Positions 41,580-50,316 are shown, numbered from the stretch's first letter. The stretch is DNA of 64,000 nucleotides from Bacillota bacterium (GCA_023425025.1 JAFADG010000016.1:1-64000); one strand, 5' to 3'. Numbers and translations are program-made. Notes: generated from the letters alone by a model not told the origin.

Positions 41580-42263
41580 TTAAAACCGGGATACAACGTC
41601 TGCAAAGTTTTCAGCTGAAAACTCTATCCAGGTGGGGCGCGCCTTGTCCGCAAAGCCGCTTATGAAGGTCTCATATTCATTTTGGGATACTTCCTTATCC
41701 CCAATGAAATACTGCACGCCGCCGGTTTCGGTGCTCTGCATCCGGCAGGTATCGGTCAGCGTGTACAGGCCTTCATGAAAGCGGATTTGATACCAACTGT
41801 TGTCAGACGCGCCGCTGGAGCCGTAGATGTCGCCGTTTAACGTAATATCGATCATGGCGCGGGCAACAAACGGGAAACCGTATACCGCGCCGTTTTCGTA
41901 CCGCAAAAGTTCAAAGCCAAAGTCGTCGGAAAGCTTCAAAATGATTTCCGGGCTGCCGTCGGCGTCCAGGTCGGTGACGCAAAAGGCGGTAAAGGCCATG
42001 AGCGTTTCGAACTCGTACCCGTACCACTGCCGGGTTTCGCTGGAAAACTGGGCCTCGGTGATTTGCATGTCATCGATGTTGCTCTGGATGTAGGAGTGTC
42101 TCCCGGCAAGCACGTCCTGGTACCGCTCCATCATGGCCTTGGGCGGGATGGGGGTGGCGGTGGGGGTAGGGGTTGAGGCGGATTCGGCCAGGGCGGGGAG
42201 GGTGAGGATGAGTGCGAGGATTGCGATAAGGGAGAAGGCGAATAAGGTGGAATGCTTTTTCAT
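41580..42263 (-). CDS. Secreted protein with a Thr/Pro linker, unknown function
   Basis: A 227-aa exported protein. A signal peptide (about 1-27, cleaved after ALAES) is followed by a Thr/Pro linker (STPTPTATPIPP). A domain then contains CVTDLDADGSPEIILKLSDD, an FG-GAP/VCBS-like calcium-binding motif seen in bacterial surface proteins. No enzymatic motif is visible. The ATG is preceded by GAAGGAGG. Monocistronic. Confidence 0.7.
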   Translation of the reverse strand: MKKHSTLFAFSLIAILALILTLPALAESASTPTPTATPIPPKAMMERYQDVLAGRHSYIQSNIDDMQITEAQFSSETRQWYGYEFETLMAFTAFCVTDLDADGSPEIILKLSDDFGFELLRYENGAVYGFPFVARAMIDITLNGDIYGSSGASDNSWYQIRFHEGLYTLTDTCRMQSTETGGVQYFIGDKEVSQNEYETFISGFADKARPTWIEFSAENFADVVSRF

Positions 42264-42429
42264 GGAGGGACCTCCTTCAAGCAGCGGATGGTTGCTTTGT
42301 TCGTCTGCAATGTAACGTTTCCATGTTGAGGGAATATTCCCTGAAGAGGGATTTTTTTCATTTTGTCAATTGCTATCGATTTTAAAGCCTTCTCCTTTGA
42401 GCCGGTTGGGATAGGTGGCGCTGCGCGGT

Positions 42430-42845
42430 TTCTGTTTCGCTCCTGTGGAAGAGACCAAAGGGCTTTCCGCTCGGTCCGGCCAGTTCAATAGTCGCATTGT
42501 GGCGCTAGGCAATCCTCAGTCAGCTTCGCTGACAGCTCCTTTCAAAAGGAGCCTAACAATCCTCAGTCAGGCTTCGCTGACAGACTCCTTTCAAAAAGAG
42601 GCTTGCGGGCATTGTTCCTTTTTGCCGGCTTCCTGCACCTGCCTTCCTCCCCCATCTGGCTCAATCGTCACGCCGGTTCGCTAACCAATCCTCAGTCTCG
42701 ATGCGCTGACAGCTCCTTTCAAAAGGAGCCTGCTCCCAGCGCTTGTTTCGCCAGCCTCCTCCACACCGCCCATTTCCGCCACAGGCGGGGGCGGTGTGGA
42801 GGGGGCTGGTGGCGGCAAAGTTTCGGAACCTTTGAAAATCTTCGG
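42430..42845 (+). repeat. Compound repeat cluster: family A with three nested family C copies
   Basis: The 740-bp gap upstream of metK's 3' side has no gene. An A element opens with CCAAAGGGCTTTCCGCTCGG. Three family C double hairpins interrupt it at 42514-42554, 42561-42603 and 42689-42730 (each CCTCAGTC...GCTGACAG, then CTCCTTTCAAAAGGAG or close variants). Core pieces of A resume between them (CATCTGGCTCAATCGTCACG; GTTTCGCCAGCCTCCTCCAC). It ends near GAAAATCTTCGGGCGCC. Confidence 0.75.
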
Positions 42846-42880
42846 GCGCCGCCTCTGTAATGAGTCATACAAAGGCAAAA

Positions 42881-42919
42881 AAAAGCAAGGCCAGGACAAA
42901 TCATTGTGGCCTTGCTTTT
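42881..42919. terminator. Bidirectional intrinsic terminator
   Basis: AAAAGCAAGGCCA and its complement form a 13-bp stem with A and T tracts, with A-runs on one side and TTTT on the other. It can end the minus-strand metK transcript, lying past the family B hairpins. Confidence 0.75.
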
Positions 42920-42948
42920 ATGGTAAGAACAATTGATTATCCTATTAA

Positions 42949-43003
42949 GGGGATTCTAAAGGGGCTATGTCCCTTTAGCAGGGTCCAGGGGCAGCGCCCC
43001 TGG
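42949..43003 (-). repeat. Family B double-hairpin repeat abutting the metK stop
   Basis: On the minus strand the TAA of metK is followed directly by CCAGGGGCGCTGCCCCTGG and then CTAAAGGG...CCCTTTAG. The arrangement is the same as after pgk. Confidence 0.8.
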
Positions 43004-44176
43004 TTACTTCACTGCGGCCTTCAATACATCCACCATATCCGCCTTCTCCCACGGCAGATCCAAATCCGTCCTGCCAAAGTGGCCGTAGGCGGCGGTCTGG
43101 CGGTAGATGGGCCGGCGCAGGTTCAGGCGGCGGATGATGGCGTTGGGGCGGAAGTCGAAGACTTTTTCGATCAGCTTTGCCAGGTCTTCATCGGGCATGA
43201 CGCCGGTGCCCATGGTATCCACAAACAGGCTGACGGGGTGGGCGACGCCGATGGCGTAGGCCACCTGGATTTCGCACTTTTTGGCAAGACCGGCGGCCAC
43301 CACATTCTTGGCGGCATGGCGGCAGGCGTAGGCTGCGGAGCGGTCCACCTTGGTGGGGTCCTTGCCACTGAAGGCGCCGCCGCCGTGGCGGGTGTAGCCG
43401 CCATAGGTATCCACCACGATCTTGCGGCCGGTGAGGCCGCTGTCGCCGGCGGGGCCGCCCAGCACAAAGCGGCCGGTGGGGTTAATGAAATACTTCGTTT
43501 TGCTGTCAATCAGGTGAGAGGGAATCTCCGGCAGGATCACCTTTTCGATGACCTCCTTGCGGATGATTTCCAGCGTGACCTCCGGGCTGTGCTGGGTGGA
43601 GATGACCACGGCGTCCACGTGGACGGGCCGGCCATCCTCATAGGCCACGGTGACCTGCGACTTGCCGTCGGGCCGCATCCAGTTTAGGGTCCCATCCTTG
43701 CGCAGCGCGGTCATTTTGCGGGTCAGGCGGTGGGCCAGGGCAATGGGCATGGGCATCATTTCAGGGGTCTCGTCGCAGGCAAAGCCAAACATCATGCCCT
43801 GGTCGCCCGCACCGGTGTCGTGCTCTTGGGCGGTATCCCGGGTCTCCAGGGCATTGTTCACGCCCTGGGCGATGTCGGGAGACTGCTCGTGCACGGCGGT
43901 CAATACCGCGCAGCTCTTGCCGTCAAAGCACAGGTCGGAGCTTTGGTAGCCGATGTCCAGGATGACTTTGCGGGCGATGTCGTCGATGGATACGTAAGTG
44001 CTGGTCGTGATTTCGCCCATCACCATCACCATGCCGGTGGTAGCGCAGGTTTCGCAAGCCACGCGGGCCTGGGGGTCTTTTTCCAGAATCGCGTCCAGCA
44101 CCGCATCGGAAATCTGGTCGCACATTTTGTCGGGATGTCCCTCGGTAACGGATTCGGATGTGAACAACTGGCGCAT
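43004..44176 (-). CDS. metK: S-adenosylmethionine synthetase
   Basis: A 390-aa enzyme making SAM from methionine and ATP. Seen: LFTSESVTEGHPDKMCDQIS, GEITTSTYVSIDDIARKVI, GAGDQGMMFGFACDETPEMM, and GGAFSGKDPTKVDRSAAYAC. The start is ATG 44176 with GAAGGAGAGGG upstream; a reading frame extends 11 codons further without support. It is expressed from a promoter with a SAM-I riboswitch in its leader, so it is switched off when SAM is plentiful. Confidence 0.98.
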   Translation of the reverse strand: MRQLFTSESVTEGHPDKMCDQISDAVLDAILEKDPQARVACETCATTGMVMVMGEITTSTYVSIDDIARKVILDIGYQSSDLCFDGKSCAVLTAVHEQSPDIAQGVNNALETRDTAQEHDTGAGDQGMMFGFACDETPEMMPMPIALAHRLTRKMTALRKDGTLNWMRPDGKSQVTVAYEDGRPVHVDAVVISTQHSPEVTLEIIRKEVIEKVILPEIPSHLIDSKTKYFINPTGRFVLGGPAGDSGLTGRKIVVDTYGGYTRHGGGAFSGKDPTKVDRSAAYACRHAAKNVVAAGLAKKCEIQVAYAIGVAHPVSLFVDTMGTGVMPDEDLAKLIEKVFDFRPNAIIRRLNLRRPIYRQTAAYGHFGRTDLDLPWEKADMVDVLKAAVK

Positions 44177-44224
44177 GAAAAATCCCTCTCCTTCTGCATG
44201 CGGGAGCAAATTGCCCCCGAGAAC

Positions 44225-44390
44225 AAAAAACGCCTGCTCGGCACAAGCAGGCGGTCTGGATCATTTCGATCTTCCTTATCTGCCAACGCTGCCATACGGC
44301 GTGCCGCGTTGCGGGATTTGGCACCTAGCTGCAAGCAGCCGGTTGCCGGGTTTCATCGGGCCCGTCCCTCCACCACTCTGGATAAGGTGT
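44225..44390 (-). promoter_or_regulatory. SAM-I (S-box) riboswitch with terminator
   Basis: On the minus strand from 44388 the leader has the S-box landmarks in order: CTTATCCAGAGTGGTGGAGG, GACGGGCCCGATGAAACCCG, GCAACC, AGGTGCCAAATCC and the closing GCAGATAAGGAAG (to about 44270). It is followed by a terminator stem (CGCCTGCTTG...GAGCAGGCG) and TTTTTTGTT at 44225-44253. It would terminate metK transcription when SAM is bound. Confidence 0.95.
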
Positions 44391-44406
44391 TCAATTTTGC
44401 AAGGGA

Positions 44407-44435
44407 ATGATACCACGGCGGGGGAAATTTGTCAA
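44407..44435 (-). promoter_or_regulatory. Promoter of metK
   Basis: On the minus strand TTGACA, a 17-bp spacer and TATCAT lie just upstream of the riboswitch aptamer. Confidence 0.75.
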
Positions 44436-44631
44436 GATTTGCAGGCAGAGAATCTTTGCAGGGCACACATTGCTGCTTCGAGATGGTGAAGGGTTGTAAC
44501 ACATCCAACAATTACATGCAATGATGGATGAATGTGGAAAAGAAGGACGTTGGATGGGCAGAAGATCCAAGCGCCTTGTTTTCTGCCGGGCCGGCGCAAG
44601 CCCGCCCGCAAACACCGAAGGGAGCATGAAT

Positions 44632-45861
44632 ATGAAAAAAAGCATGTTGTGGACCATGGCCTTCCTGCTTGTCATTGCTTTGTTAACCATGAGCTGTGCT
44701 TTGGCCGAAGAAAAGACCTGGATACTCAGCGAAGACGGCGTGGCGATCTATTATGAGATGACGACCTTCGATGCGGAACTGCCCCAGGGGCTTGCGGCAG
44801 CGATGGGAAAAACGATGTGGGCTGATTGGCAATGCCTAAAAGGGATACTGCAGATGGAAAAGTGGAAGGAGAAAGAACGGCCGGAATCCGGTGCTGCCCT
44901 TGTAGCCGTCCAAAAGAACGGGCAGACGATGCTTTTGCATTTTTTCAATCCGGATGAAATGGGCTGGCAGTGCCTGCCGGCGGCAGAGGGGAAGGCGCTG
45001 CTGACCGGGCGCGCGTTTGCGTTTGGCACTGTGATGGGGAAATCATGGCCCATGATTGAAATCATCTACCCGACTGCAGATGGCGGCCGGGAAGCATTTG
45101 AGTTGCTCATTTCTACTTATGCGAAGAATATAGACTATCCCGTGGAGGTGCTGCGCTACCGGCGTGAAGCAAAGGATGGCAGCGCGTTATTGGTTGGCAC
45201 CGGCGTATCCAGAAGCAGTTACTTTCGTGTGGAAAGCCTGTCCGCTTCGGGTGAGCGGACGGTTGTTGCGGATTTGCCTTACTTTTATCCGAATTGGCTG
45301 GAAGCCCTTGACGCGGACGAATATCCCAAATCAGAAGAGGAGGTACGCGCCTATATCGCCAGCCATCCGCAGCCCACTGGCGAAGGCTATGGGGTGATAG
45401 GCGCAAACCTTCGGGAAAAGGCCACGACCCAATCGAAAAAGCTTGGCACGTATCGGTCCGGCACGCTTGTAAAAGTATTGGATATCAAGCCCGGAAAAAC
45501 GAACCCCTGGTACAAGGTACAGATCGGTCAGACGGTGGGCTATATCAGCGGGAATTACTTCCACACTCTCGATCCTGAACAGCCGCACGTTTTCACCGTC
45601 AGCAATCCGCCTACCGTTGGCAAAACCAACAAGGCCTGCGATATAAAGGCCACGGCCTCCGGCCGCGCCAAAACGGTGACTGCCATTGAGGAAGGCGCGG
45701 AAATGTACGTACTGGCCGACTGCGATGGGTGGCTGCACGTATGCATCCCCAGGAATGGGCTGGGCTACTGGATGGAGGAAGAAGGCACCTACGGCTACCT
45801 GCGTACGGAGGATGTGGTTGAGGCGTCTACACCGCTTAGACTAAAGTATATGGGAGATTGA
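44632..45861 (+). CDS. Secreted SH3-domain protein
   Basis: A 409-aa exported protein. A signal peptide (about 1-27; LLTMSCALAEE) leads to an N-terminal domain of about 230 residues without a known match. Two SH3_3 domains follow (about 260-315, GVIGANLREKATTQSKKLGT; and about 335-405, AKTVTAIEEGAEMYVLADCD). Bacterial SH3 domains bind peptidoglycan, so it probably acts at the wall. ATG 44632 is chosen over ATG 44626 because GAAGGGAG lies seven bases before it. Confidence 0.75.
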   Translation: MKKSMLWTMAFLLVIALLTMSCALAEEKTWILSEDGVAIYYEMTTFDAELPQGLAAAMGKTMWADWQCLKGILQMEKWKEKERPESGAALVAVQKNGQTMLLHFFNPDEMGWQCLPAAEGKALLTGRAFAFGTVMGKSWPMIEIIYPTADGGREAFELLISTYAKNIDYPVEVLRYRREAKDGSALLVGTGVSRSSYFRVESLSASGERTVVADLPYFYPNWLEALDADEYPKSEEEVRAYIASHPQPTGEGYGVIGANLREKATTQSKKLGTYRSGTLVKVLDIKPGKTNPWYKVQIGQTVGYISGNYFHTLDPEQPHVFTVSNPPTVGKTNKACDIKATASGRAKTVTAIEEGAEMYVLADCDGWLHVCIPRNGLGYWMEEEGTYGYLRTEDVVEASTPLRLKYMGD

Positions 45862-45884
45862 TGAACAGCAAAAAAATGTATATT

Positions 45885-45916
45885 GGCCGGCAACAGTAAT
45901 CAACTGCCGGCCTTTT
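45885..45916 (+). terminator. Intrinsic terminator
   Basis: GGCCGGCA and TGCCGGCC form an 8-bp GC stem with a 12-nt loop followed by TTTTGC, 23 bp after the SH3 gene. Confidence 0.75.
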
Positions 45917-45929
45917 GCAATTATATAAT

Positions 45930-45987
45930 GGGATTCCAAAGGGGTAATCTCCCTTTGGCGGGAGTCCAGAGGACAGCGTCCTCTGGC
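45930..45987 (+). repeat. Family B double-hairpin repeat
   Basis: GGGATTCCAAAGGGG...CCCTTTGG is followed by GTCCAGAGGACAGCGTCCTC and TGG. The second stem is CCAGAGGA/TCCTCTGG, where other copies have CCAGGGG/CCCCTGG: both arms changed together. Confidence 0.75.
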
Positions 45988-46092
45988 ACTGGACTTTGCC
46001 TTTGCAAACTGCTACAATACATAAAAATCTTCCATTTATTGATTTGTGCTGTGCCACAAACAGGAAGGAAACTGCTGTAGGAAGGTGCGATT

Positions 46093-47526
46093 ATGATACT
46101 TTATCTGGTTTTAGCCGCGCTGGCGATGTTTATTGCAGTCATCACCGTAAGGACACTGGCCTTCAAACCTGTGAAAGAAGAAACGCCCGCCCCTTCGGAG
46201 GTCAAGCTGGAGGAAGACAGGGTGGCCCGCGACATGCAGGCCATCATCCAAATGAAAACCATCTCATACCTGGATAAATCCCTGGAGGACGCGAAGGCGT
46301 TTGAAGCGTTTCCGGAGCTTTTGAAAGAGCTCTATCCCCGCCTTCATGAAAAGCTGACCCAGGAGCGCATTGGCGACCGGGGCCTTTTGTACCGCTGGCC
46401 GGGCAAGAAAAGCGACAAGCCCGCTGTGCTGATGGCCCATTACGACGTGGTGCCCGTCCAGGAGGCCACCTGGAAGAAGCCTCCCTTTTCCGGGGAGATT
46501 GAAAACGGCGTATTGTGGGGCCGGGGCACGCTGGATACCAAGTGTACGCTGCTGGGCGTGATGGAGGCGGCCGAGCACCTGATTGCGCAGGGCTTCGTGC
46601 CGGAAAACGATGTGTACCTTTCTTTTGCCGGCGACGAGGAGATTTTCGGCCATGGAGCGCCGGACATCGTGGCGGAACTCAAGCACAGGAACGTCACCCC
46701 GGCCCTGGTGCTGGACGAAGGCGGAGCGGTGGTGGATAATGTGTTCCCCGGCGTCAGGGAAACCTGCGCGCTGATCGGGCTGGGGGAAAAGGGCCTGATG
46801 AATTTGAACTTTGAAGCGGTGTCGCCTGGCGGGCATGCCTCCACGCCGCCGCCCCATACCGCTGTGGGCATCGTGGCCAAGGCTGTGACGAAAGTGGAAA
46901 GCCATCCCTTCCCGTTCAGGCTCACCCCCGCTGTGGCCAGCATGTTCGATGCGCTGGGCAGGCGCTCCATCTTTTTGTACCGCATGATCTTCGCCAACCT
47001 GTGGTGCTTTGCGCCGGCGCTGAACAGGCTGTGCCTGAAAAAGGGCGGCGAGATGAACGCCCTTGTGCGCACCACCTGTGCCTTTACCCAAATGTCCGGC
47101 AGCCCGGCCCATAACGTGCTGCCGCCCAAGGCAACGGTGGGGGCGAATTTGCGGCTCATCGGCGGCGATACCACGGAGAGTGCCAAAGCGTATGTGCAGA
47201 AGATCGTGGGCAATGAAAGTGTAACCGTGACCATCGCCAACGGAACGAACCCCTCCCCCTGCTCGCCTTCCCGGGGCGAAGCCTGGGACAGGCTGAAAAC
47301 CGCTGTCGGGCAGACCTGGCCGGGGGCGGTGGTTTCACCCTATTTGATGGTGGCAGCCAGCGATTCGCGGCATTTTTGCCAGATCAGCAAGCATGTGTAC
47401 AGGTTTTCGCCCCTGCATATGACCCGGGAGGAACGGGCGACGATCCACGCCAATGATGAGCGGATACCGCTTAACAAGCTGTATGATTTGGTGCGGTTTT
47501 ATGTGCGGTTGGTAAGGCAGCTGTAA
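46093..47526 (+). CDS. M20 family metallopeptidase, membrane-anchored
   Basis: A 477-aa zinc peptidase of the carboxypeptidase/dipeptidase type. One N-terminal membrane helix (about 3-22) is followed by the catalytic domain: LMAHYDVVPVQEATW (metal His and catalytic Asp), WGRGTLDTKCTLLG, and SFAGDEEIFGHGAPD (catalytic Glu). A lid/dimerisation domain (about 240-350) comes before the last metal site near FSPLHMTREER. It resembles human PM20D1-type carboxypeptidases. Its last 20 codons recur downstream as two decayed copies. Confidence 0.9.
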   Translation: MILYLVLAALAMFIAVITVRTLAFKPVKEETPAPSEVKLEEDRVARDMQAIIQMKTISYLDKSLEDAKAFEAFPELLKELYPRLHEKLTQERIGDRGLLYRWPGKKSDKPAVLMAHYDVVPVQEATWKKPPFSGEIENGVLWGRGTLDTKCTLLGVMEAAEHLIAQGFVPENDVYLSFAGDEEIFGHGAPDIVAELKHRNVTPALVLDEGGAVVDNVFPGVRETCALIGLGEKGLMNLNFEAVSPGGHASTPPPHTAVGIVAKAVTKVESHPFPFRLTPAVASMFDALGRRSIFLYRMIFANLWCFAPALNRLCLKKGGEMNALVRTTCAFTQMSGSPAHNVLPPKATVGANLRLIGGDTTESAKAYVQKIVGNESVTVTIANGTNPSPCSPSRGEAWDRLKTAVGQTWPGAVVSPYLMVAASDSRHFCQISKHVYRFSPLHMTREERATIHANDERIPLNKLYDLVRFYVRLVRQL

Positions 47527-47880
47527 TAAGTATCACGTCTGCGGACGTGACCAAAGGGCTTTCCGGTCGCCCTTTGGAAACCTTCGGATGCCGATTTTTG
47601 AGCGGATCCCCTTTCCAAGCTCCATGATTTGGTACGGTTCTATGTGCGGTTGGTAAGGCAGCTGTAAAGGGTATCGCGCTTGCGAGCGCGACCAAAGGGC
47701 TTTCCGATCGCCCTTTGGAAACCTTCGGATACCGATTTTTGAGCGAATCCCCTTTCCAAGCTCGATGATTTGGCGCGGTTCTATGTGCGGTTGGTAAGGC
47801 AGTTGTAAAGGGTATCGCGCTTGCGAGCGCGACCAAAGGGCTTTCCGGTCGGTCCGGCCATCTCAATAGTCACAATGCCG
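47458..47880 (+). repeat. Tandem triplication of the M20 gene end plus family A
   Basis: Three units of 141-142 bp start at 47458, 47600 and 47741. Each holds the last ~20 codons of the M20 gene (reading FYVRLVRQL and a stop) and a family A repeat. Unit 1 is the real gene end; units 2 and 3 keep GTGCGGTTGGTAAGGCAG but have drifted upstream of it. The A elements at 47535-47588 and 47674-47729 are short forms; the third is the long form continuing to 48015. Confidence 0.85.
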
Positions 47881-48015
47881 CGCTGCAGCTTGCATTGTTC
47901 CTTTTCGCTGGCTTCCTGCACCCTGCCTTCACCCCTCCCTTTTCCGCCACAGGCGGGGTCGGGGTTACGGAGCCACTGGCGGCGGCAGGGTTTCGGAACC
48001 TTTGGAAACCTTCGA
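47815..48015 (+). repeat. Family A repeat, long form
   Basis: It starts with CGCGCTTGCGAGCGCG and CCAAAGGGCTTTCC, runs through a core variant (CCATCTCAATAGTCACAATG, then TCCGCCACAGGCGGGGTCGG) and ends CCTTTGGAAACCTTCGAG. It is the third A element of the tandem array; the short forms lack the core. Confidence 0.75.
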
Positions 48016-48063
48016 GTACCGATTTTCGAGTGGATATTAACACACCTATAATAATAAAGGAAC

Positions 48064-48117
48064 GGGATTCCCAAGGGATGACATCCCTTGGGCAGGGTGC
48101 AGGGGCAGCGCCCCTGC
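48064..48117 (+). repeat. Family B double-hairpin repeat just upstream of the aldo/keto reductase
   Basis: GGGATTCCCAAGGGATGACA, then TCCCTTGGG and GTGCAGGGGCAGCGCCCCTG. The ribosome site (AAAGGAG) and ATG of the next gene begin immediately after it. Confidence 0.75.
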
Positions 48118-48132
48118 TAAAGGAGTGGTTGG

Positions 48133-48957
48133 ATGGTATTGCCGCGGATGGGCCAGGGAACCTGGAAGATGGGTGAGGACCCGGCAAGGCGGGCGGAAGA
48201 GATTGCTGCCCTTCGGGAGGGCATCAGCCTTGGCATGACCATGATCGACACGGCGGAAATGTACGGCGAGGGCCTGTCCGAAAGTCTGGTGGGGGAGGCC
48301 ATACGGCCCCTTGCCAGGGAAAGCGTATATCTGGTCTCAAAAGTCTATCCCCACAACGCGGGCAGGGGCCGCATCTTCCGCTCGGCGGAAAATTCCTTGA
48401 AGCGTATGAATGTATCGTACATGGATTTGTACCTGCTCCACTGGCGCGGCGGGGTTATATTGAAAGAAACCGTCGCCTGCATGGAGGAGCTGCGGAAAAA
48501 CGGGCTGATTAAAAGCTGGGGCGTATCGAATTTTGATGCAAGCGATATGCGGGAGCTGTTTTTACTTCCCGGCGGGGAGAACTGTGCGGTCAATCAGGTG
48601 CTGTATCATTTGGGTTCCCGGGGCATTGAGTTCGAGCTGCTGCCATGGCTCAAAGCGCACCATGTTCCGGTGATGGCCTACTGCCCCCTGGCCCAGGAAA
48701 GCCTGTTAAAGCCTGAGCTGTTCAAAAGCCGGGCGGTGAACGCGGTGGCAAAAAAGCATGGCATCACCCCGGCTCAGGTGCTGCTGGGGTTCATTTTGCG
48801 GGACGGGATGCTGATCCCCATACCCAAGGCCGGCAGCGTAAAGCATGTGCGGGAGAATGCCGCCATGCTGAACATTCTCCTGGATGAGGAGGATATAGAG
48901 ATGCTTAACGAGGCCTTCCCGGCGCCCGATTACAAGACGCCGCTGGATGTGGAGTAG
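48133..48957 (+). CDS. Aldo/keto reductase
   Basis: A 274-aa NADPH-dependent TIM-barrel oxidoreductase. Seen: MGQGTWKMGE, DTAEMYGEGLSE (catalytic Asp and Tyr), VYLVSKVYPHNAG (Lys), LYLLHWRG (His) and the cofactor end IPIPKAGSVKHVRENAAML. The N-terminus starts only about four residues before GQGTW, shorter than most relatives by about eight residues. The preceding codons are cut off by the family B repeat and an in-frame stop at 48118. Substrate unknown. Confidence 0.9.
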   Translation: MVLPRMGQGTWKMGEDPARRAEEIAALREGISLGMTMIDTAEMYGEGLSESLVGEAIRPLARESVYLVSKVYPHNAGRGRIFRSAENSLKRMNVSYMDLYLLHWRGGVILKETVACMEELRKNGLIKSWGVSNFDASDMRELFLLPGGENCAVNQVLYHLGSRGIEFELLPWLKAHHVPVMAYCPLAQESLLKPELFKSRAVNAVAKKHGITPAQVLLGFILRDGMLIPIPKAGSVKHVRENAAMLNILLDEEDIEMLNEAFPAPDYKTPLDVE

Positions 48958-48969
48958 TCTCAAAAGGGG

Positions 48970-49004
48970 AAGGGGCTGTCGCTCAAAATCGGCGACAGCC
49001 CCTT
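48970..49004. terminator. Bidirectional terminator between convergent genes
   Basis: AAGGGGCTGTCGC and its complement form a 13-bp stem with a 9-nt loop between the reductase (plus) and the MFS gene (minus). Confidence 0.7.
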
Positions 49005-49020
49005 TGGCATTTGGTTGTTT

Positions 49021-50316
49021 TCAATCCAAAACCCGGTAACTCTTATCTGTGTACGCCATCAGGCTGGCAATCAGCCCAATGATCCCGGTGAGCAGAAACA
49101 TCACCGCGATCCCGGAGCCGCTGCCGGCGCCCACCAGATCGGAAAAGAAACGGGACAGGGAAGACGGTTCGCCCATGAACGGCTCGAAGACGTTGTCCGC
49201 CAGATATCCGCCCAGGAACAGTCCCAGGGGGATGGTGCTGTACTGCAGCGTATCGCGGGTGGAAAACACGCGGCCCTGCAGTTCCTTGGGCACGTTGGTG
49301 CGCATCAGGGTGGTCAGGTTGGCGTTTAAAAACGGCAGGGGCAGGTTGCCCGCAAAGGCCGCAAATACCCAGATGGGCACGTCCCGACCCAGGGACCAGA
49401 GAATGTCGCACAAAAGGAACGAGATGGCGCAGGTGCCGAAAATGATTTTGGTGCGGCTTTTGCCGGGCCTAAGCAGCGTGACAAGCACGCTGCCCGCCAA
49501 GGTGCCCAGGCCCACGGCGGTGGAAACCATGGTCAGCGCCGCCTGACTGTCGCCCGAACGCTTCAAAACCATCACAGGCAGCGTGCCAAACCCGGTCAGG
49601 AAGGCCAACAGGTTGATGAACGCGAAGAAGAGGATAATGTTCAAAATCGGCCGGTGCTCCTTCAAAAAAGCATAGCCGGCCAGACAGCCTTTCCAGAGCT
49701 TTTCCTTCTTTTCTTCCAGCTTCGCGGGCAATGCCGGAATGCGGATGAAGAAGGCCAGCGCACAAAAAGCAACGGCAAAGGTGGAAAGGTCGATGATAAA
49801 AATGGTTCTCAGCCCGCCCGGGGGTAAAAATACCGTGGCCAGCGCCGGGGCCGCCACCGTCACCAGGGAATTGGAAAGCGCCTGCAACCCGCCTACGCGC
49901 ACATACTGCTCACGTGGCGCGAGCAAACTCACCGCCACGTAGGAGGCGGGACACTGGAAGGCGTTCATGCAGCTGATGAGAAAGTTGACGATGTACAGAT
50001 GGCTGATTTGCAGTCCGCCCGTTTCATACAGAACGAACACCGTCACCGTACCCAAAGCGGCCACCAGGTCGCTTACGAGCATGATGCGCTTTTTATCCCA
50101 CCTGTCTGCCAGGGTCCCGGCGATAAAGCAGAAGAAGATCGAGGGAAGGTATGTGAAAAGCGTAAGCAGGGCCACGCTTGTGGCCGTGCCTTGTTTGCCG
50201 TAGGTCCACAATACCAGCGCATAACTGGTCATGGCGCTGCCAAGGGAGGATACCGCCTGGCTGCTCCATAATATCAAAAAGCTTTTCAGCCCGCGCAATG
50301 TATTGAATGCTTTCAT
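49021..50316 (-). CDS. MFS transporter, macrolide-type (MefA-like) efflux family
   Basis: A 431-aa protein with 12 predicted membrane helices. The loop between helices 2 and 3 has the MFS motif A-like GTLADRWDKKRIMLVSDL, and the second half has FSTRDTLQYSTIPLGLFLGG. It resembles the DHA/MefA-type exporters that carry macrolides and other drugs. The ligand is not proven, but its upstream leader (a short peptide plus competing stems) is typical of antibiotic-induced genes. AAGGAGC precedes the ATG. Confidence 0.85.
   Translation of the reverse strand: MKAFNTLRGLKSFLILWSSQAVSSLGSAMTSYALVLWTYGKQGTATSVALLTLFTYLPSIFFCFIAGTLADRWDKKRIMLVSDLVAALGTVTVFVLYETGGLQISHLYIVNFLISCMNAFQCPASYVAVSLLAPREQYVRVGGLQALSNSLVTVAAPALATVFLPPGGLRTIFIIDLSTFAVAFCALAFFIRIPALPAKLEEKKEKLWKGCLAGYAFLKEHRPILNIILFFAFINLLAFLTGFGTLPVMVLKRSGDSQAALTMVSTAVGLGTLAGSVLVTLLRPGKSRTKIIFGTCAISFLLCDILWSLGRDVPIWVFAAFAGNLPLPFLNANLTTLMRTNVPKELQGRVFSTRDTLQYSTIPLGLFLGGYLADNVFEPFMGEPSSLSRFFSDLVGAGSGSGIAVMFLLTGIIGLIASLMAYTDKSYRVLD

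Noticed and set aside
47471..47866. 131-codon minus-strand frame with repeated segments
   Set aside because: It is the reverse reading of the 141-bp tandem units (each gives the same ~47 residues), not a gene.
47458..47880. Possible CRISPR-like array
   Set aside because: Three units of ~141 bp with no unique spacers; each unit copies the M20 gene end plus a family A repeat.
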